A DNA stretch of 64,000 bases from Massilia sp. Leaf139 (GTDB lineage: Bacteria > Pseudomonadota > Gammaproteobacteria > Burkholderiales > Burkholderiaceae_D): contig NZ_LMOJ01000001.1 in NCBI RefSeq assembly GCF_001424165.1, positions 771,194 to 835,193 of the forward strand, given 5' to 3'. Numbering within the stretch: position 1 is the first letter of the stretch; each line of letters begins with the position of its first letter. The notes under the pieces were generated by a model, which searched no databases, had not been told where the DNA came from, and saw nothing but the letters and a program-made list of their open reading frames with translations. Of this stretch, positions 8,436-16,290 are shown one piece after another. Made by a program: the position numbers and the translations under genes.

Positions 8436-9064
8436 GAATCCCAGCTTTCATTGGCGCGCTGCTGCTCGCTGCCTGCGCCAGCAAACCCGCGCCGCCCGCC
8501 TGGCAGCCGAACGCGAAGGATGCACTCGACGGTTTTACTGACGACTACCTGCGCGGGAACACGGCCGCCGCCAATGCCGAATACGCGCGGGCGCGGCGCG
8601 AGACCACCAGCACCGGGCGTGCCGACCTGGTGGCGCAGGTCGAGCTGGTGCGCTGTGGGGTGCTGGCGGCGGCGCTCGAATTCGACGATTGTCCGGGCTT
8701 TTCCGCGCTGGCGCCGGATGCGACGGCGCAGCAGCGGGCGTATGCGGCCTATCTGGCCGGACGTTGGGAAGGGCTGGATCTGGGGGCGCTGCCGGAGCAG
8801 CATCGGGCGGTGGTGGGGAGCGGGTCGATCGCCGGGGTGGTGGATCCGCTGTCGAAGCTGGTGGCGGCGGGGGCCTTGTTCAAGGCGGGACGGATCACGC
8901 CGGGGGATATCGAGATGGCGGCGGAGACGGCGTCGTCGCAGGGGTGGCGCAGGCCGCTGTTGATGTGGCTGGGAGTGGCGCAGAAGCGGGCGGAGGCTGG
9001 TGGGGATGGGGCGGCGGTGGAGCGGATCAAGCGGCGGATTGCGTTAGCATCGGGACAGAAGTAG
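8432..9064 (+). CDS. Lipoprotein associated with the MCE transport genes
   Basis: The 210-aa product opens MRIPAFIGALLLAACASK, a lipoprotein signal with the lipobox LAAC, so the mature protein starts at Cys15 and is lipid-anchored. The next residue after Cys is Ala, which favours outer-membrane sorting. The remainder is mostly helical (NAEYARARRETTSTGRADLVAQVELVRCG), with no domain I can name. Translational coupling through ATGA with the MCE gene indicates it is the third component of the lipid-transport module, perhaps its outer-membrane contact. The DNA of its last 300 bases is unusually G-rich on the coding strand. Confidence 0.75.
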   Translation: MRIPAFIGALLLAACASKPAPPAWQPNAKDALDGFTDDYLRGNTAAANAEYARARRETTSTGRADLVAQVELVRCGVLAAALEFDDCPGFSALAPDATAQQRAYAAYLAGRWEGLDLGALPEQHRAVVGSGSIAGVVDPLSKLVAAGALFKAGRITPGDIEMAAETASSQGWRRPLLMWLGVAQKRAEAGGDGAAVERIKRRIALASGQK

Positions 9065-9094
9065 TTAAGTGGTGCGTTGCCGTGCGTTGAGCGC

Positions 9095-9120
9095 GTGGGC
9101 GGGAGACCCGCCCACCCTAC
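9095..9120. repeat. GTAGGGTGG-family intergenic palindrome (copy 1)
   Basis: GTGGGCGGG (9095-9103) and CCCGCCCAC (9107-9115) form a perfect 9-bp stem with a 3-base loop, followed by CCTAC. The CCCACCCTAC end is shared with copies at 14169, 16162, 16251, 22393, 40849, 59996 and 60081. It lies between the convergent lipoprotein and flavoprotein genes. Confidence 0.7.
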
Positions 9121-9136
9121 ATCGTACGCAACCTCG

Positions 9137-10084
9137 CTACGTCGTTTTTTTCTGCCGCAAGGCCCACGGCAAGGCATTATGGATCGTGGTCGCCGCGATC
9201 GCCGCCTGCCCGGCCGCCACCGCGATCTGGTTCAGCCCGCGCACCACGTCACCGATGGCAAACAGCCCCGGCACCCTCGTGCGCTGGTGGTCGTCCACCA
9301 CGATCTTGTCGCATTCGGCCGTCTCCACGCCCAGCTTCGACGCCAGGGTCGAGCGCGCCGATTCGCCCAGCATCGGATAGAACACGTCGAACTCGCGGCT
9401 TTCGCCGTCGGCCGTGTTCAGGATCGGCTTCATGTCCGGACTCATGCTCACGCCCAGCAGCGGCGACTCGATATAGCGCACGCCGGCCGCCGCGATCTGG
9501 CGCCGCTCCTCGTCGCTGAGCATCGGTTCCTGGCTGCGGTCGAACAGCGTGACGTCGGCGCTGAAGGAGCGCATGAAAAGGGCATGGCCGACCGGGTTGG
9601 TGTCGTTGGTGACGACGGCGATGCGCCGATCCATGACGTCGAAGCCGTCGCAGACCGGGCACAGGCGCACGGCGCCGCTGGCGACCGCTTCATGCCAATT
9701 TTCGATCGGCAGGCCGGCATCGGCCACGCCGGTGGCGATCAGCACGGTCAAGGCGCGGATGGAATGCGTGTCGCCGGCGTCGTCGAGGTAGTCGCCGATG
9801 AAATGGCCATCTTCCAGGCGCAGGTCGGTGATCTCGCCGTGCAGCACCTCGCCGCCGTAGTTGCGCAACTGGTGGGTGAGGTTCTTCAGCAACTGGCCGC
9901 CGGGTACCCCTTCGGGAAAGCCGGGATAGTTGTGCGACACGGGAATCAGGCACAGGCGGCTGTTGCCCTTGTCGACCACGACGATGTTGCGCGTGAAGCG
10001 GCGCAGGTAGATGGCGGCCGTCAGGCCGCCGGGGCCGCCGCCGACGACCAGGGTATCGAATACGCGTTCTGTCAGTTCGCTCAT
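9137..10084 (-). CDS. Thioredoxin reductase-like FAD/NAD(P)-binding oxidoreductase
   Basis: The 315-aa flavoprotein has the length and layout of low-molecular-weight thioredoxin reductases. An N-terminal FAD dinucleotide site ([12 protein letters not shown], about residues 13-24) is followed by a redox-active disulfide CPVCDGFD (about 142-149), a second dinucleotide region, and a C-terminal [23 protein letters not shown] flavin-contact segment. The CPVC pair replaces the usual CATC. The expected second GxGxxA NADPH motif reads [11 protein letters not shown], so cofactor use may differ from classical TrxB. The true substrate may be a dedicated thiol partner rather than thioredoxin. The gene stands apart from its neighbours. 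Confidence 0.85.
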   Translation of the reverse strand: MSELTERVFDTLVVGGGPGGLTAAIYLRRFTRNIVVVDKGNSRLCLIPVSHNYPGFPEGVPGGQLLKNLTHQLRNYGGEVLHGEITDLRLEDGHFIGDYLDDAGDTHSIRALTVLIATGVADAGLPIENWHEAVASGAVRLCPVCDGFDVMDRRIAVVTNDTNPVGHALFMRSFSADVTLFDRSQEPMLSDEERRQIAAAGVRYIESPLLGVSMSPDMKPILNTADGESREFDVFYPMLGESARSTLASKLGVETAECDKIVVDDHQRTRVPGLFAIGDVVRGLNQIAVAAGQAAIAATTIHNALPWALRQKKTT

Positions 10085-10153
10085 GGAGCGATTATCTGGA
10101 AAGGCCGAAACAGCGCCTATCGGCGCGCGTGCCCAGGCCGGGTAAGCGCAGGC

Positions 10154-11107
10154 TTACACCCGGTGCTTGCAGTGGCCGGCATCGAGCGGCAGGCCGTCCA
10201 GCGCTTCGGGCTGCAGAGTGACGTGGTCGATGCCGTGGCGCGCCAGGAGCATGCTGCGCACGCGCTCCAGCACAGCCGGCCATTCGGCCAGGTCGCGGAT
10301 CTCGAGGTGGCCGATCAGGGCAGGGTGGCCGGGCGACATGTCCCACACGTGCAGGTCGTGCACGGAGAGCACGCCGTCGACCTCGGCCAGGTCGGCGCCC
10401 ACCTGCAGGTAATCGATCCCCTGCGGCACGCCTTCCATCAGGAAGTGGTAGGACTCGCGCAGGATGCCCCAGGTCGATTTCAGGATCAGGAGCGACACGA
10501 AGATCGACAGGATCGGGTCGATGCGCACCCAGTCGGTGACATAGATGATGGCGCCGGCGGCGATCGCGGCGAGCGATCCGAGCAGGTCGCCCATGACGTT
10601 GACCAGGGCCGCGCGCGTGTTGATGCTTTGCGTGTCGCGCGAGAGCACCCATGCAACCAGCAGGTTGATGCAGGCGCCGATGGCGGCCACCACCAGCACC
10701 ACGCCGCCCTGCACCGGTTCCGGGTGGGTCAGGCGCTGCACGGCCTCGTAGACGATCCAGGCGACGAGGGCCAGCATCGCCAGGCTATTGACGAAGGCGG
10801 CCAGGGCCTCGGCGCGCACGAAACCGAAGGAGTGGCGCGAGGAAGGCGGGCGCTTGGCGATCAGCTGGGCCAGCACGGCCAGGCCGAGGGCGGCGGCATC
10901 GGTCACCATGTGGCCGGCGTCCGAGATCAGGGCCAGGGAATTGGAGATGAAGCCGGTGACGACCTCGATCACGGCGAACAGCAGCGTCAGCGTCAGCGCG
11001 ATGGCGAGTGCCTTCTGGCTGCGCGCCTCGATGAAATGGCCATGGCTGGCGTCGCCGTCGAGGTGGGCGTGCAGGTGTTCGGAGGTCGGTGCGGCGTGGT
11101 CGGACAT
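10154..11107 (-). CDS. Cation diffusion facilitator family metal exporter
   Basis: From ATG 11107 the product is 317 aa, with a His-rich N-terminus (HLHAHLDGDASHGHF) and six predicted membrane segments. These proteins export Zn, Cd, Co or related divalent ions by proton antiport from the inner membrane. Segment 2 carries SDAGHMVTDAAALG with the HxxxD metal site. Segment 5 reads NVMGDLLGS, with Asn where zinc exporters of the CzcD/ZitB type normally have His. The cytoplasmic C-terminal domain follows and ends His-rich (GHCKHRV). The Asn substitution could alter metal selectivity. Longer upstream frames exist, but only this start begins at the His-rich cytosolic tail. Confidence 0.9.
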   Translation of the reverse strand: MSDHAAPTSEHLHAHLDGDASHGHFIEARSQKALAIALTLTLLFAVIEVVTGFISNSLALISDAGHMVTDAAALGLAVLAQLIAKRPPSSRHSFGFVRAEALAAFVNSLAMLALVAWIVYEAVQRLTHPEPVQGGVVLVVAAIGACINLLVAWVLSRDTQSINTRAALVNVMGDLLGSLAAIAAGAIIYVTDWVRIDPILSIFVSLLILKSTWGILRESYHFLMEGVPQGIDYLQVGADLAEVDGVLSVHDLHVWDMSPGHPALIGHLEIRDLAEWPAVLERVRSMLLARHGIDHVTLQPEALDGLPLDAGHCKHRV

Positions 11108-11218
11108 GGAGCGAGCGGGAATAGGGGACAGGCCGCAGTGTAATGGATAACGGGCAGGGCCGAGGAGAGCGAAACCTGCAGCAACTTTGCTCCTTTGCCA
11201 CTTAATTCCGTGCAAGCC

Positions 11219-11247
11219 TTGCGCGAGACGAAGGCACCCCCTATAAT
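11219..11247 (+). promoter_or_regulatory. Sigma70-type promoter for tRNA-Val (and probably thrS)
   Basis: TTGCGC (11219-11224) and a perfect TATAAT (11242-11247) are separated by 17 bases, with the tRNA 5' end 11 bases after the -10 box. No other good promoter is evident between the tRNA and thrS. The same transcript therefore probably runs through the thrS leader. Confidence 0.8.
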
Positions 11248-11257
11248 GCACGTCATT

Positions 11258-11334
11258 GGGCGGTTAGTTCAGCTGGTTAGAATACTTGGTCGACATCCAA
11301 GGGGTCGCAGATTCGAATTCTGCACCGCCCACCA
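11258..11334 (+). tRNA. tRNA-Val(GAC), CCA encoded
   Basis: The cloverleaf folds fully. The acceptor stem GGGCGGT/ACCGCCC has 7 bp, there is a short D arm with GGTT in its loop, the anticodon stem is CTTGG/CCAAG with loop TCGACAT, and the T arm is GCAGA-TTCGAAT-TCTGC, ending with A and encoded CCA. Anticodon GAC reads valine GUC/GUU codons. Position 33, nearly always U, is C here. The leader of thrS begins directly downstream with no obvious terminator between, so the tRNA is probably released by processing of a longer transcript. Confidence 0.93.
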
Positions 11335-11371
11335 GAACATTTAAGTAAGAGCGAGAAAGGCACCTACGGTT

Positions 11372-11413
11372 ATGACACCGCGAACTACAACGAAGTTGTG
11401 GGGGAATCGCTAG
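11372..11413 (+). CDS. Putative thrS leader peptide, threonine-rich
   Basis: The 13-codon frame encodes MTPRTTTKLWGNR, ending at TAG. Four of the 13 residues are Thr (positions 2, 5, 6, 7), including three in a row read by different Thr codons (ACT, ACA, ACG). A GAGAAAGG purine stretch (11353-11360) lies 11 bases before the ATG, a slightly long but usable spacing. It precedes a terminator 38 bases later and then thrS. The match between the over-represented amino acid and the downstream synthetase is the main support for function. Confidence 0.6.
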   Translation: MTPRTTTKLWGNR

Positions 11414-11451
11414 ACGCGGTATGGTGTTCTTTTGCTCAACACACTGAAAAC

Positions 11452-11476
11452 AACGCGCCTAGTGCGCGTTTTTTTT
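11452..11476 (+). terminator. Rho-independent terminator in the thrS leader
   Basis: AACGCGC (11452-11458) and GCGCGTT (11464-11470) form a 7-bp stem with loop CTAGT, and the T-run continues to eight T's by 11476. It lies upstream of thrS, after the tRNA and leader peptide, so it is probably conditional. Confidence 0.85.
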
Positions 11477-11540
11477 CGTCCATTGAATTCAAGTTTCAAT
11501 ATTCTCAACATTAGCGGCGTCCGCGCCACAGGAGATCACT

Positions 11541-13451
11541 ATGCTTAACGTGCGACTTCCCGATGGCTCCAGCCGTCAGTTCGACGGCCCCGTGACGGTC
11601 GCCCAGGTGGCGACCAGCATCGCCCCCAGCCTGGCCAAGGCCGCGCTCGCCGGCAAGGTGAACGGCAAGGTGGTCGACACCTCCTTCCTGATCGAGTCCG
11701 ATGCCGATCTGGCCATCGTTACCGACAAGGATCCGGAAGGCCTGGACGTCATCCGCCACTCGACCGCCCACCTGTTGGCGCACGCGGTCAAGGAGCTGTT
11801 CCCGGACGCCCAGGTGACGATCGGGCCGGTCATCGAAAACGGTTTCTATTACGACTTCTCGTACAAGCGCCCCTTCACTCCGGACGACCTGGCGAAGATC
11901 GAAAAGAAGATGGCGGAACTGGCCAAGAAGGATGAGCCCGTCACCCGCAAGGTGCTGCCGCGCGACGAAGCGGTCGCCTATTTCAAATCGATCGGCGAAG
12001 AGTACAAGGCCGAGATCATCGCCTCGATCCCGGCCAACGAGGACGTGTCGCTGTATTCGGAAGGCAGCTTCACTGATCTGTGCCGCGGCCCGCACGTACC
12101 GTCCTCGGGCAAGCTGAAGGTCTTCAAGCTGATGAAACTGGCCGGCGCCTACTGGCGCGGCGACTCGAACAACGAGATGCTGCAGCGCGTCTACGGCACC
12201 GCCTGGGCCAAGAAGGAAGACCAGGAGCAATACCTGCACATGCTGGAAGAGGCGGAAAAGCGCGACCACCGCAAGCTCGGCAAGGCGCTCGATCTGTTCC
12301 ACTTCCAGGAAGAAGCGCCGGGCCTGATCTTCTGGCATCCGAAGGGCTGGACGATCTGGCAGCAGGTCGAGCAGTACATGCGCCATAAATACCAGGTCAA
12401 CGGCTACGACGAAGTCAAGGCGCCGCAGATCCTCGACGTGACCCTGTGGCAGAAGACCGGCCACTGGGACAACTACCGCGAGAACATGTTCACGACCGAG
12501 TCGGAGAACCGTTCTTACGCGCTCAAGCCGATGAACTGCCCGGGCCACGTGCAGATCTATAACTCGGGCATGAAGAGCTACCGCGACCTGCCGCTGCGCT
12601 ACGGCGAATTCGGCCAGTGCCACCGCAACGAATCGTCGGGTGCGCTGCACGGCATCATGCGCGTGCGCGGCTTCACCCAGGACGACGGCCACGTGTTCTG
12701 TACCGAAGAGCAGATCGAGTCCGAAGTCACCGCCTTCCATTCGCAGGCGATGCAGGTCTACGACGACTTCGGCTTCAACAACATCGACGTCAAGCTGGCC
12801 CTGCGTCCGGATAGCCGCATCGGTTCCGACGAGATCTGGGACGAAGCGGAAGAAGCGCTGCGCTCGGCCCTGCGCGCCTGTGGCGTGGAGTGGACGGAGC
12901 TGCCGGGCGAGGGCGCCTTCTACGGCCCGAAGATCGAGTACCACCTGAAGGACAGCCTGGGCCGTCCATGGCAGGTCGGCACGATGCAGGTCGACTTCTC
13001 GATGCCGGGACGCCTCGGCGCCGAGTATGTCGCGGAAGACAATACCCGCAAAGTACCGGTAATGCTGCACCGCGCGATCGTCGGCTCGATGGAGCGCTTC
13101 ATCGGCATCCTGATCGAGAACTATGCCGGCGCGCTGCCGCTTTGGCTCGCTCCAGTACAAGTGGCAGTGCTCAACATTTCGGACGCCCAGGCGAGCTATG
13201 TGAAAGAGGTGGAAGCCAAGCTGAAGAAGGCTGGCCTGCGTGTTCACGCTGATTTGCGGAACGAGAAGATTACCTATAAAATACGTGAACATTCCGTCCA
13301 AAAATTGCCATATATCTTAGTTGTTGGCGACAAGGAACGTGAAGCAAACACCGTGGCCGTGCGTGCGCGGGGCAATGTCGATCTGGGCGTGATGTCCGTC
13401 GATGCCCTGATCGAGCGCCTCGTGGGCGAAGTCGCTTCGAAAGCTAAATAA
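11541..13451 (+). CDS. thrS: Threonyl-tRNA synthetase
   Basis: The 636-aa class II synthetase charges tRNA-Thr. Domains in order are an N-terminal TGS domain (residues 1-60), an editing domain with [11 protein letters not shown] and the LCRGPHV metal/editing region, and the catalytic core with [11 protein letters not shown] (zinc Cys), motif 2 around [20 protein letters not shown] and motif 3 [17 protein letters not shown]. The C-terminal anticodon-binding domain ([12 protein letters not shown] onward) completes it. Length is close to the E. coli enzyme (642). AGGAG precedes the ATG by 6 bases. It heads thrS-infC-rpmI-rplT-pheS-pheT-ihfA and is preceded by a putative attenuator with Thr codons. 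Confidence 0.97.
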   Translation: MLNVRLPDGSSRQFDGPVTVAQVATSIAPSLAKAALAGKVNGKVVDTSFLIESDADLAIVTDKDPEGLDVIRHSTAHLLAHAVKELFPDAQVTIGPVIENGFYYDFSYKRPFTPDDLAKIEKKMAELAKKDEPVTRKVLPRDEAVAYFKSIGEEYKAEIIASIPANEDVSLYSEGSFTDLCRGPHVPSSGKLKVFKLMKLAGAYWRGDSNNEMLQRVYGTAWAKKEDQEQYLHMLEEAEKRDHRKLGKALDLFHFQEEAPGLIFWHPKGWTIWQQVEQYMRHKYQVNGYDEVKAPQILDVTLWQKTGHWDNYRENMFTTESENRSYALKPMNCPGHVQIYNSGMKSYRDLPLRYGEFGQCHRNESSGALHGIMRVRGFTQDDGHVFCTEEQIESEVTAFHSQAMQVYDDFGFNNIDVKLALRPDSRIGSDEIWDEAEEALRSALRACGVEWTELPGEGAFYGPKIEYHLKDSLGRPWQVGTMQVDFSMPGRLGAEYVAEDNTRKVPVMLHRAIVGSMERFIGILIENYAGALPLWLAPVQVAVLNISDAQASYVKEVEAKLKKAGLRVHADLRNEKITYKIREHSVQKLPYILVVGDKEREANTVAVRARGNVDLGVMSVDALIERLVGEVASKAK

Positions 13452-13502
13452 GTCCCCCGGGTTTATAGCCGGCCGGTTATTCAGACATTAAAAGGAAACA
13501 AC

Positions 13503-14024
13503 ATAGCTACTGACAAGTCGCATCGCATCAATGGCGAAATCACTTACCCGGAAATGCGTCTCTCCGGGGTGGACAACGAGCCGCTGGGCATTGTGAGCCT
13601 GGCTGAGGCATTTCGTCTGGCCGAGGAAAAGAACGTCGACCTCGTGGAAATCGCGCCGAACGCGGTTCCACCGGTCTGCCGCCTCATGGATTACGGCAAG
13701 TTCAAGTACTCGGAGCAGAAGAAGGCCCACGAAGCCAAGCTGAAGCAGAAGATCATCCAGGTCAAGGAAGTCAAATTCCGCCCGGGCACGGATGAAGGCG
13801 ACTACAGCATCAAGCTGCGTAACCTCATCAAGTTCCTGGAAGAAGGCGACAAGACCAAGATCACGCTGCGCTTCCGCGGTCGCGAAATGGCGCACCAGGA
13901 CATCGGCTTCCGCATGCTCGAACGTCTGAAGGGTGATCTGGAGCCATTCGGCCAGGTCGAGCAGTTCCCGAAGATGGAAGGCCGCCAGATGATCATGATC
14001 ATTGCTCCGAAAAAGAAGAAGTAA
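13503..14024 (+). CDS. infC: Translation initiation factor IF-3, probable ATA start
   Basis: IF-3 binds the 30S subunit, prevents premature subunit joining and rejects non-standard start codons. From ATA 13503 the product is 173 aa: (M)[19 protein letters not shown] onward, with the N-domain [10 protein letters not shown] and the C-domain motif [19 protein letters not shown]. The first ATG in frame (13554) would cut away the conserved SHRINGEI segment. An AGGA (13493-13496) sits 6 bases ahead of the ATA. E. coli infC uses ATT, through which IF-3 represses itself, so ATA here implies the same autoregulation. It follows thrS by 51 bases. Confidence 0.93.
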   Translation: MATDKSHRINGEITYPEMRLSGVDNEPLGIVSLAEAFRLAEEKNVDLVEIAPNAVPPVCRLMDYGKFKYSEQKKAHEAKLKQKIIQVKEVKFRPGTDEGDYSIKLRNLIKFLEEGDKTKITLRFRGREMAHQDIGFRMLERLKGDLEPFGQVEQFPKMEGRQMIMIIAPKKKK

Positions 14025-14048
14025 TTCTCCGGTTTCGTAGTGCGTCAG

Positions 14049-14094
14049 GGCCGGGCCCGGTGTTGCAGCGTTAGCTGTAATGCCGGGCTCGGCC
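14049..14094 (+). terminator. Strong hairpin after infC, terminator or attenuator
   Basis: A 12-base GC-rich arm (14049-14060) pairs with 14083-14094 with a single G-U pair, and the loop holds a smaller CAGC/GCTG stem. Only TTGTGT follows, so termination would be partial. It divides infC from rpmI-rplT. Confidence 0.5.
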
Positions 14095-14129
14095 TTGTGT
14101 CGTTTGTGGTTCCGTTGCCGTACTGTGTT

Positions 14130-14195
14130 GGTGGGTACAGGGCGCCCACCCTGCGACCCCTGCTCAGTTCGTAGGGTGGGCGCCCCGTGCCCACC
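14130..14195. repeat. GTAGGGTGG-family palindrome between infC and rpmI (copy 2)
   Basis: Two 27-base arms (14130-14156 and 14169-14195) are inverted copies with three mismatches around a 12-base centre. Each arm also contains a short internal palindrome (GGGCGCCC in the left arm). The right arm carries GTAGGGTGGGC, shared with the other intergenic copies. Confidence 0.75.
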
Positions 14196-14384
14196 ATTCA
14201 AAACCGATCCCTCAGCAACACTTTCCTCATCAAACTGTGTTAGAATCTGCGGTTCCTGTTTTTCGAAGCAGGTTGTAGCAGGCTAGCTCCTGCTGCAAGA
14301 CAAGTGAAAGTAGGCATCCAAGAGCAGCGTTGCTGCCACCTGCAATCCTGTCACATATGAGGCTGTCCGCGAGGACAGATGACT
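14196..14384 (+). promoter_or_regulatory. rpmI-rplT leader region
   Basis: The 360 bases between infC and rpmI hold the hairpin at 14049-14094, the palindrome at 14130-14195 and then this leader. A TAGAAT box at 14241-14246 could be a -10 element, but no good -35 is in place. AGCAGG (14277-14282) pairs with CCTGCT (14289-14294). In E. coli, L20 represses rpmI-rplT by binding leader structure; a comparable site here is possible but not demonstrated. Confidence 0.35.
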
Positions 14385-14582
14385 ATGCCAAAAATGAAAA
14401 CCAAAAGCAGCGCGAAGAAGCGTTTTCGCGTGCGTCCGGGCGGTACTGTGAAATCGGGTATGGCGTTCAAGCGTCACATCCTGACCAAGAAGACCACCAA
14501 GAACAAGCGTCAGCTGCGCGGCACCCGTAACATCAATGCGTCGGACGTGACCAGCGTCTACCGCATGATGCCATCTGCTTAA
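14385..14582 (+). CDS. rpmI: 50S ribosomal protein L35
   Basis: The 65-aa basic protein begins [20 protein letters not shown], the conserved L35 signature, and continues with [19 protein letters not shown]. The start is taken at the second ATG (14385) because homologues begin MPKMKT and GAGG at 14371-14374 is well placed for it; an ATG at 14379 adds only MT. It lies 20 bases before rplT, the invariant bacterial order. Confidence 0.96.
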   Translation: MPKMKTKSSAKKRFRVRPGGTVKSGMAFKRHILTKKTTKNKRQLRGTRNINASDVTSVYRMMPSA

Positions 14583-14602
14583 TCTCACACTAAGGAGCTA
14601 AT

Positions 14603-14962
14603 ATGCCTCGAGTAAAACGTGGGGTTACTGCACGTGCCCGTCATAAGAAAGTTCTTGAGCTTGCCAAAGGCTACCGTGGCCGTCGCTCAAAAGTATTCCG
14701 TATTGCCAAGCAAGCAGTCATGCGCGCTGGCCAGTACGCATACCGCGACCGCCGCAACAAGAAGCGCGTCTTCCGCGCACTGTGGATCACCCGTATCAAC
14801 GCGGCTTCGCGTTCGCACGGCATGACCTACAGCGCGTTCATGAACGGCCTGAAAAAAGCCGCGATTGAACTGGACCGTAAGGTTCTGGCCGACATGGCCG
14901 TGCACGACAAGCCAGCTTTCGCTGCGATCGTCGCTGCCGTCCAGGCCAAGCTGGCTGCCTAA
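14603..14962 (+). CDS. rplT: 50S ribosomal protein L20
   Basis: The 119-aa protein is of standard length. It begins [39 protein letters not shown], the long basic N-terminal extension that threads 23S rRNA, and has the conserved [21 protein letters not shown] segment. L20 is needed for early 50S assembly and usually represses its own operon. AAGGAG precedes the ATG. A terminator-like hairpin follows at 15011-15043, before pheS. Confidence 0.97.
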   Translation: MPRVKRGVTARARHKKVLELAKGYRGRRSKVFRIAKQAVMRAGQYAYRDRRNKKRVFRALWITRINAASRSHGMTYSAFMNGLKKAAIELDRKVLADMAVHDKPAFAAIVAAVQAKLAA

Positions 14963-15010
14963 AGCATCCGGTTTGCAAGTCAGCGCTGCGGCAACGCAGC
15001 GCAAAAAGAG

Positions 15011-15043
15011 CGGGGCATCGGTTCAGACCTATGCCCCGTTTTT
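15011..15043 (+). terminator. Rho-independent terminator between rplT and pheS
   Basis: CGGGGCAT (15011-15018) pairs with ATGCCCCG (15031-15038), followed by TTTTT. It separates the ribosomal protein genes from pheST. I found no Phe-rich leader frame ahead of it, so it is probably a simple or partial terminator rather than an amino-acid attenuator. Confidence 0.8.
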
Positions 15044-15142
15044 GATTCTGGGCTGCTGTGAATTTGCTAACGCGTAGCATTTCCGCGACAATTCATCAAT
15101 GCCCCGTGGCTCCTGCCACCTAATCCAGGAAAAGAACAAAGC

Positions 15143-16159
15143 ATGAACTCGCTCGAAGAACTCGTCGTATCGGCCCAGGCTGACTTTGGCGCCGCGCCGG
15201 ATGCGGCCGCGCTGGAAAACGCAAAAGCGAAGTACCTCGGCAAGACCGGCCAGGTAACCGAACTGATGAAGAGCCTCGGCAAGCTCGACCCTGACGCGCG
15301 CAAGGCGCAGGGCGCCCTGATCAATACCGCGAAGGGCCAGATCGAGGACGCATTGACGGCTCGCCGCGAGGCGCTGGCGAGCGCTCAGTTGGCCGCGCGC
15401 CTGAACGCCGAAGCGATCGACGTCACCCTGCCGGGCCGCGGCCGCGCCATGGGCGGCATCCACCCGGTAATGCGCACCTGGGAACGCGTCGAGCAGATCT
15501 TCCGCTCGATCGGCTTCGACGTGGCCGACGGCCCCGAAATCGAAACCGACTGGACGAACTTCACCGCCCTGAACAGCCCGGAAAACCACCCGGCCCGTTC
15601 CATGCAGGACACCTTCTATATCGAGGGCCAGGACAGCACCGGCAAGCCGTTGCTGCTGCGCACCCACACCAGCCCGATGCAGGTGCGCTACGCGCGCGCG
15701 CATACGCCGCCGATCAAGGTGATCGCGCCGGGCCGCACCTACCGCGTCGACAGCGACGCCACCCACTCGCCGATGTTCCACCAGGTCGAAGGCCTGTGGA
15801 TCGGCGAGGACATTTCCTTCGCCGACCTGAAGGGCGTCTACCTGAATTTCGTCAAGGCCTTCTTCGAGACCGACGACCTGCAGGTGCGTTTCCGTCCGTC
15901 CTACTTCCCGTTCACGGAACCGTCGGCCGAGATCGACATCGCCTTCGGTTCGGGCCCGCTGAAGGGCCGCTGGCTCGAAGTGTCGGGCGCCGGCCAGGTG
16001 CATCCGACGGTCGTACGGAACTTCGGCCTGGATCCGGAAAAGTTCATCGGCTTCGCGTTCGGCTCCGGCCTCGAGCGCTTGACGATGCTGCGTTATGGGA
16101 TCAACGACCTGCGCCTCTTTTATGAGGGCGATCTCCGCTTCCTGAAGCAGTTCAATTGA
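15143..16159 (+). CDS. pheS: Phenylalanyl-tRNA synthetase alpha subunit
   Basis: The 338-aa catalytic subunit of the (alpha-beta)2 enzyme charges tRNA-Phe. It shows an N-terminal coiled-coil (about 1-90, contacts tRNA), [19 protein letters not shown], motif 2 with [10 protein letters not shown] and [21 protein letters not shown], the Phe-pocket region [16 protein letters not shown], and motif 3 in [15 protein letters not shown]. Length is slightly above E. coli PheS (327). It is followed after a 131-base palindrome-bearing gap by pheT. Confidence 0.97.
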   Translation: MNSLEELVVSAQADFGAAPDAAALENAKAKYLGKTGQVTELMKSLGKLDPDARKAQGALINTAKGQIEDALTARREALASAQLAARLNAEAIDVTLPGRGRAMGGIHPVMRTWERVEQIFRSIGFDVADGPEIETDWTNFTALNSPENHPARSMQDTFYIEGQDSTGKPLLLRTHTSPMQVRYARAHTPPIKVIAPGRTYRVDSDATHSPMFHQVEGLWIGEDISFADLKGVYLNFVKAFFETDDLQVRFRPSYFPFTEPSAEIDIAFGSGPLKGRWLEVSGAGQVHPTVVRNFGLDPEKFIGFAFGSGLERLTMLRYGINDLRLFYEGDLRFLKQFN

Positions 16160-16161
16160 GG

Positions 16162-16258
16162 GTAGGGTGGACGGCTCTGCCGTCCACGCGTTAACAGACG
16201 CTAAACGCGAACGCTAACGATCACTATCCCGCGTGGACGGCAGAGCCGTCCACCCTAC
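16162..16258. repeat. Perfect 29-bp inverted repeat between pheS and pheT (copy 3)
   Basis: The arms 16162-16190 and 16230-16258 are exact inverted copies around a 39-base centre. Each arm is itself a palindrome, GGACGGC-TCT-GCCGTCC. The outer ends read GTAGGGTGG and CCACCCTAC, the family signature. It fills most of the pheS-pheT gap and will form a strong RNA structure inside the operon transcript. Confidence 0.85.
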
Positions 16259-16290
16259 GACAAATACCTGCAGCGACAAGGCAAAAGATT

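Larger units (their letters stand above)
11335..11476 (+). promoter_or_regulatory. Candidate thrS transcription attenuator (leader RNA)
   Basis: The leader contains a Thr-rich mini-gene (11372-11413). ACCGCG (11377-11382), inside its Thr codons, can pair with CGCGGT (11415-11420). An intrinsic terminator lies at 11452-11476. GTTCTTTT (11426-11433) can pair with AAAACAAC (11447-11454) with one mismatch, taking bases from the terminator stem. This gives the mutually exclusive 1:2, 2:3 and 3:4 pairings of classical attenuation. A ribosome stalled at Thr codons would free segment 2 and favour readthrough into thrS. This is inferred from sequence and hand folding only. Confidence 0.65.

Noticed and set aside
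14963-15142. Possible Phe leader peptide and attenuator before pheS, as in E. coli pheM
   Set aside because: The terminator is clear, but no short frame with clustered Phe codons precedes it.
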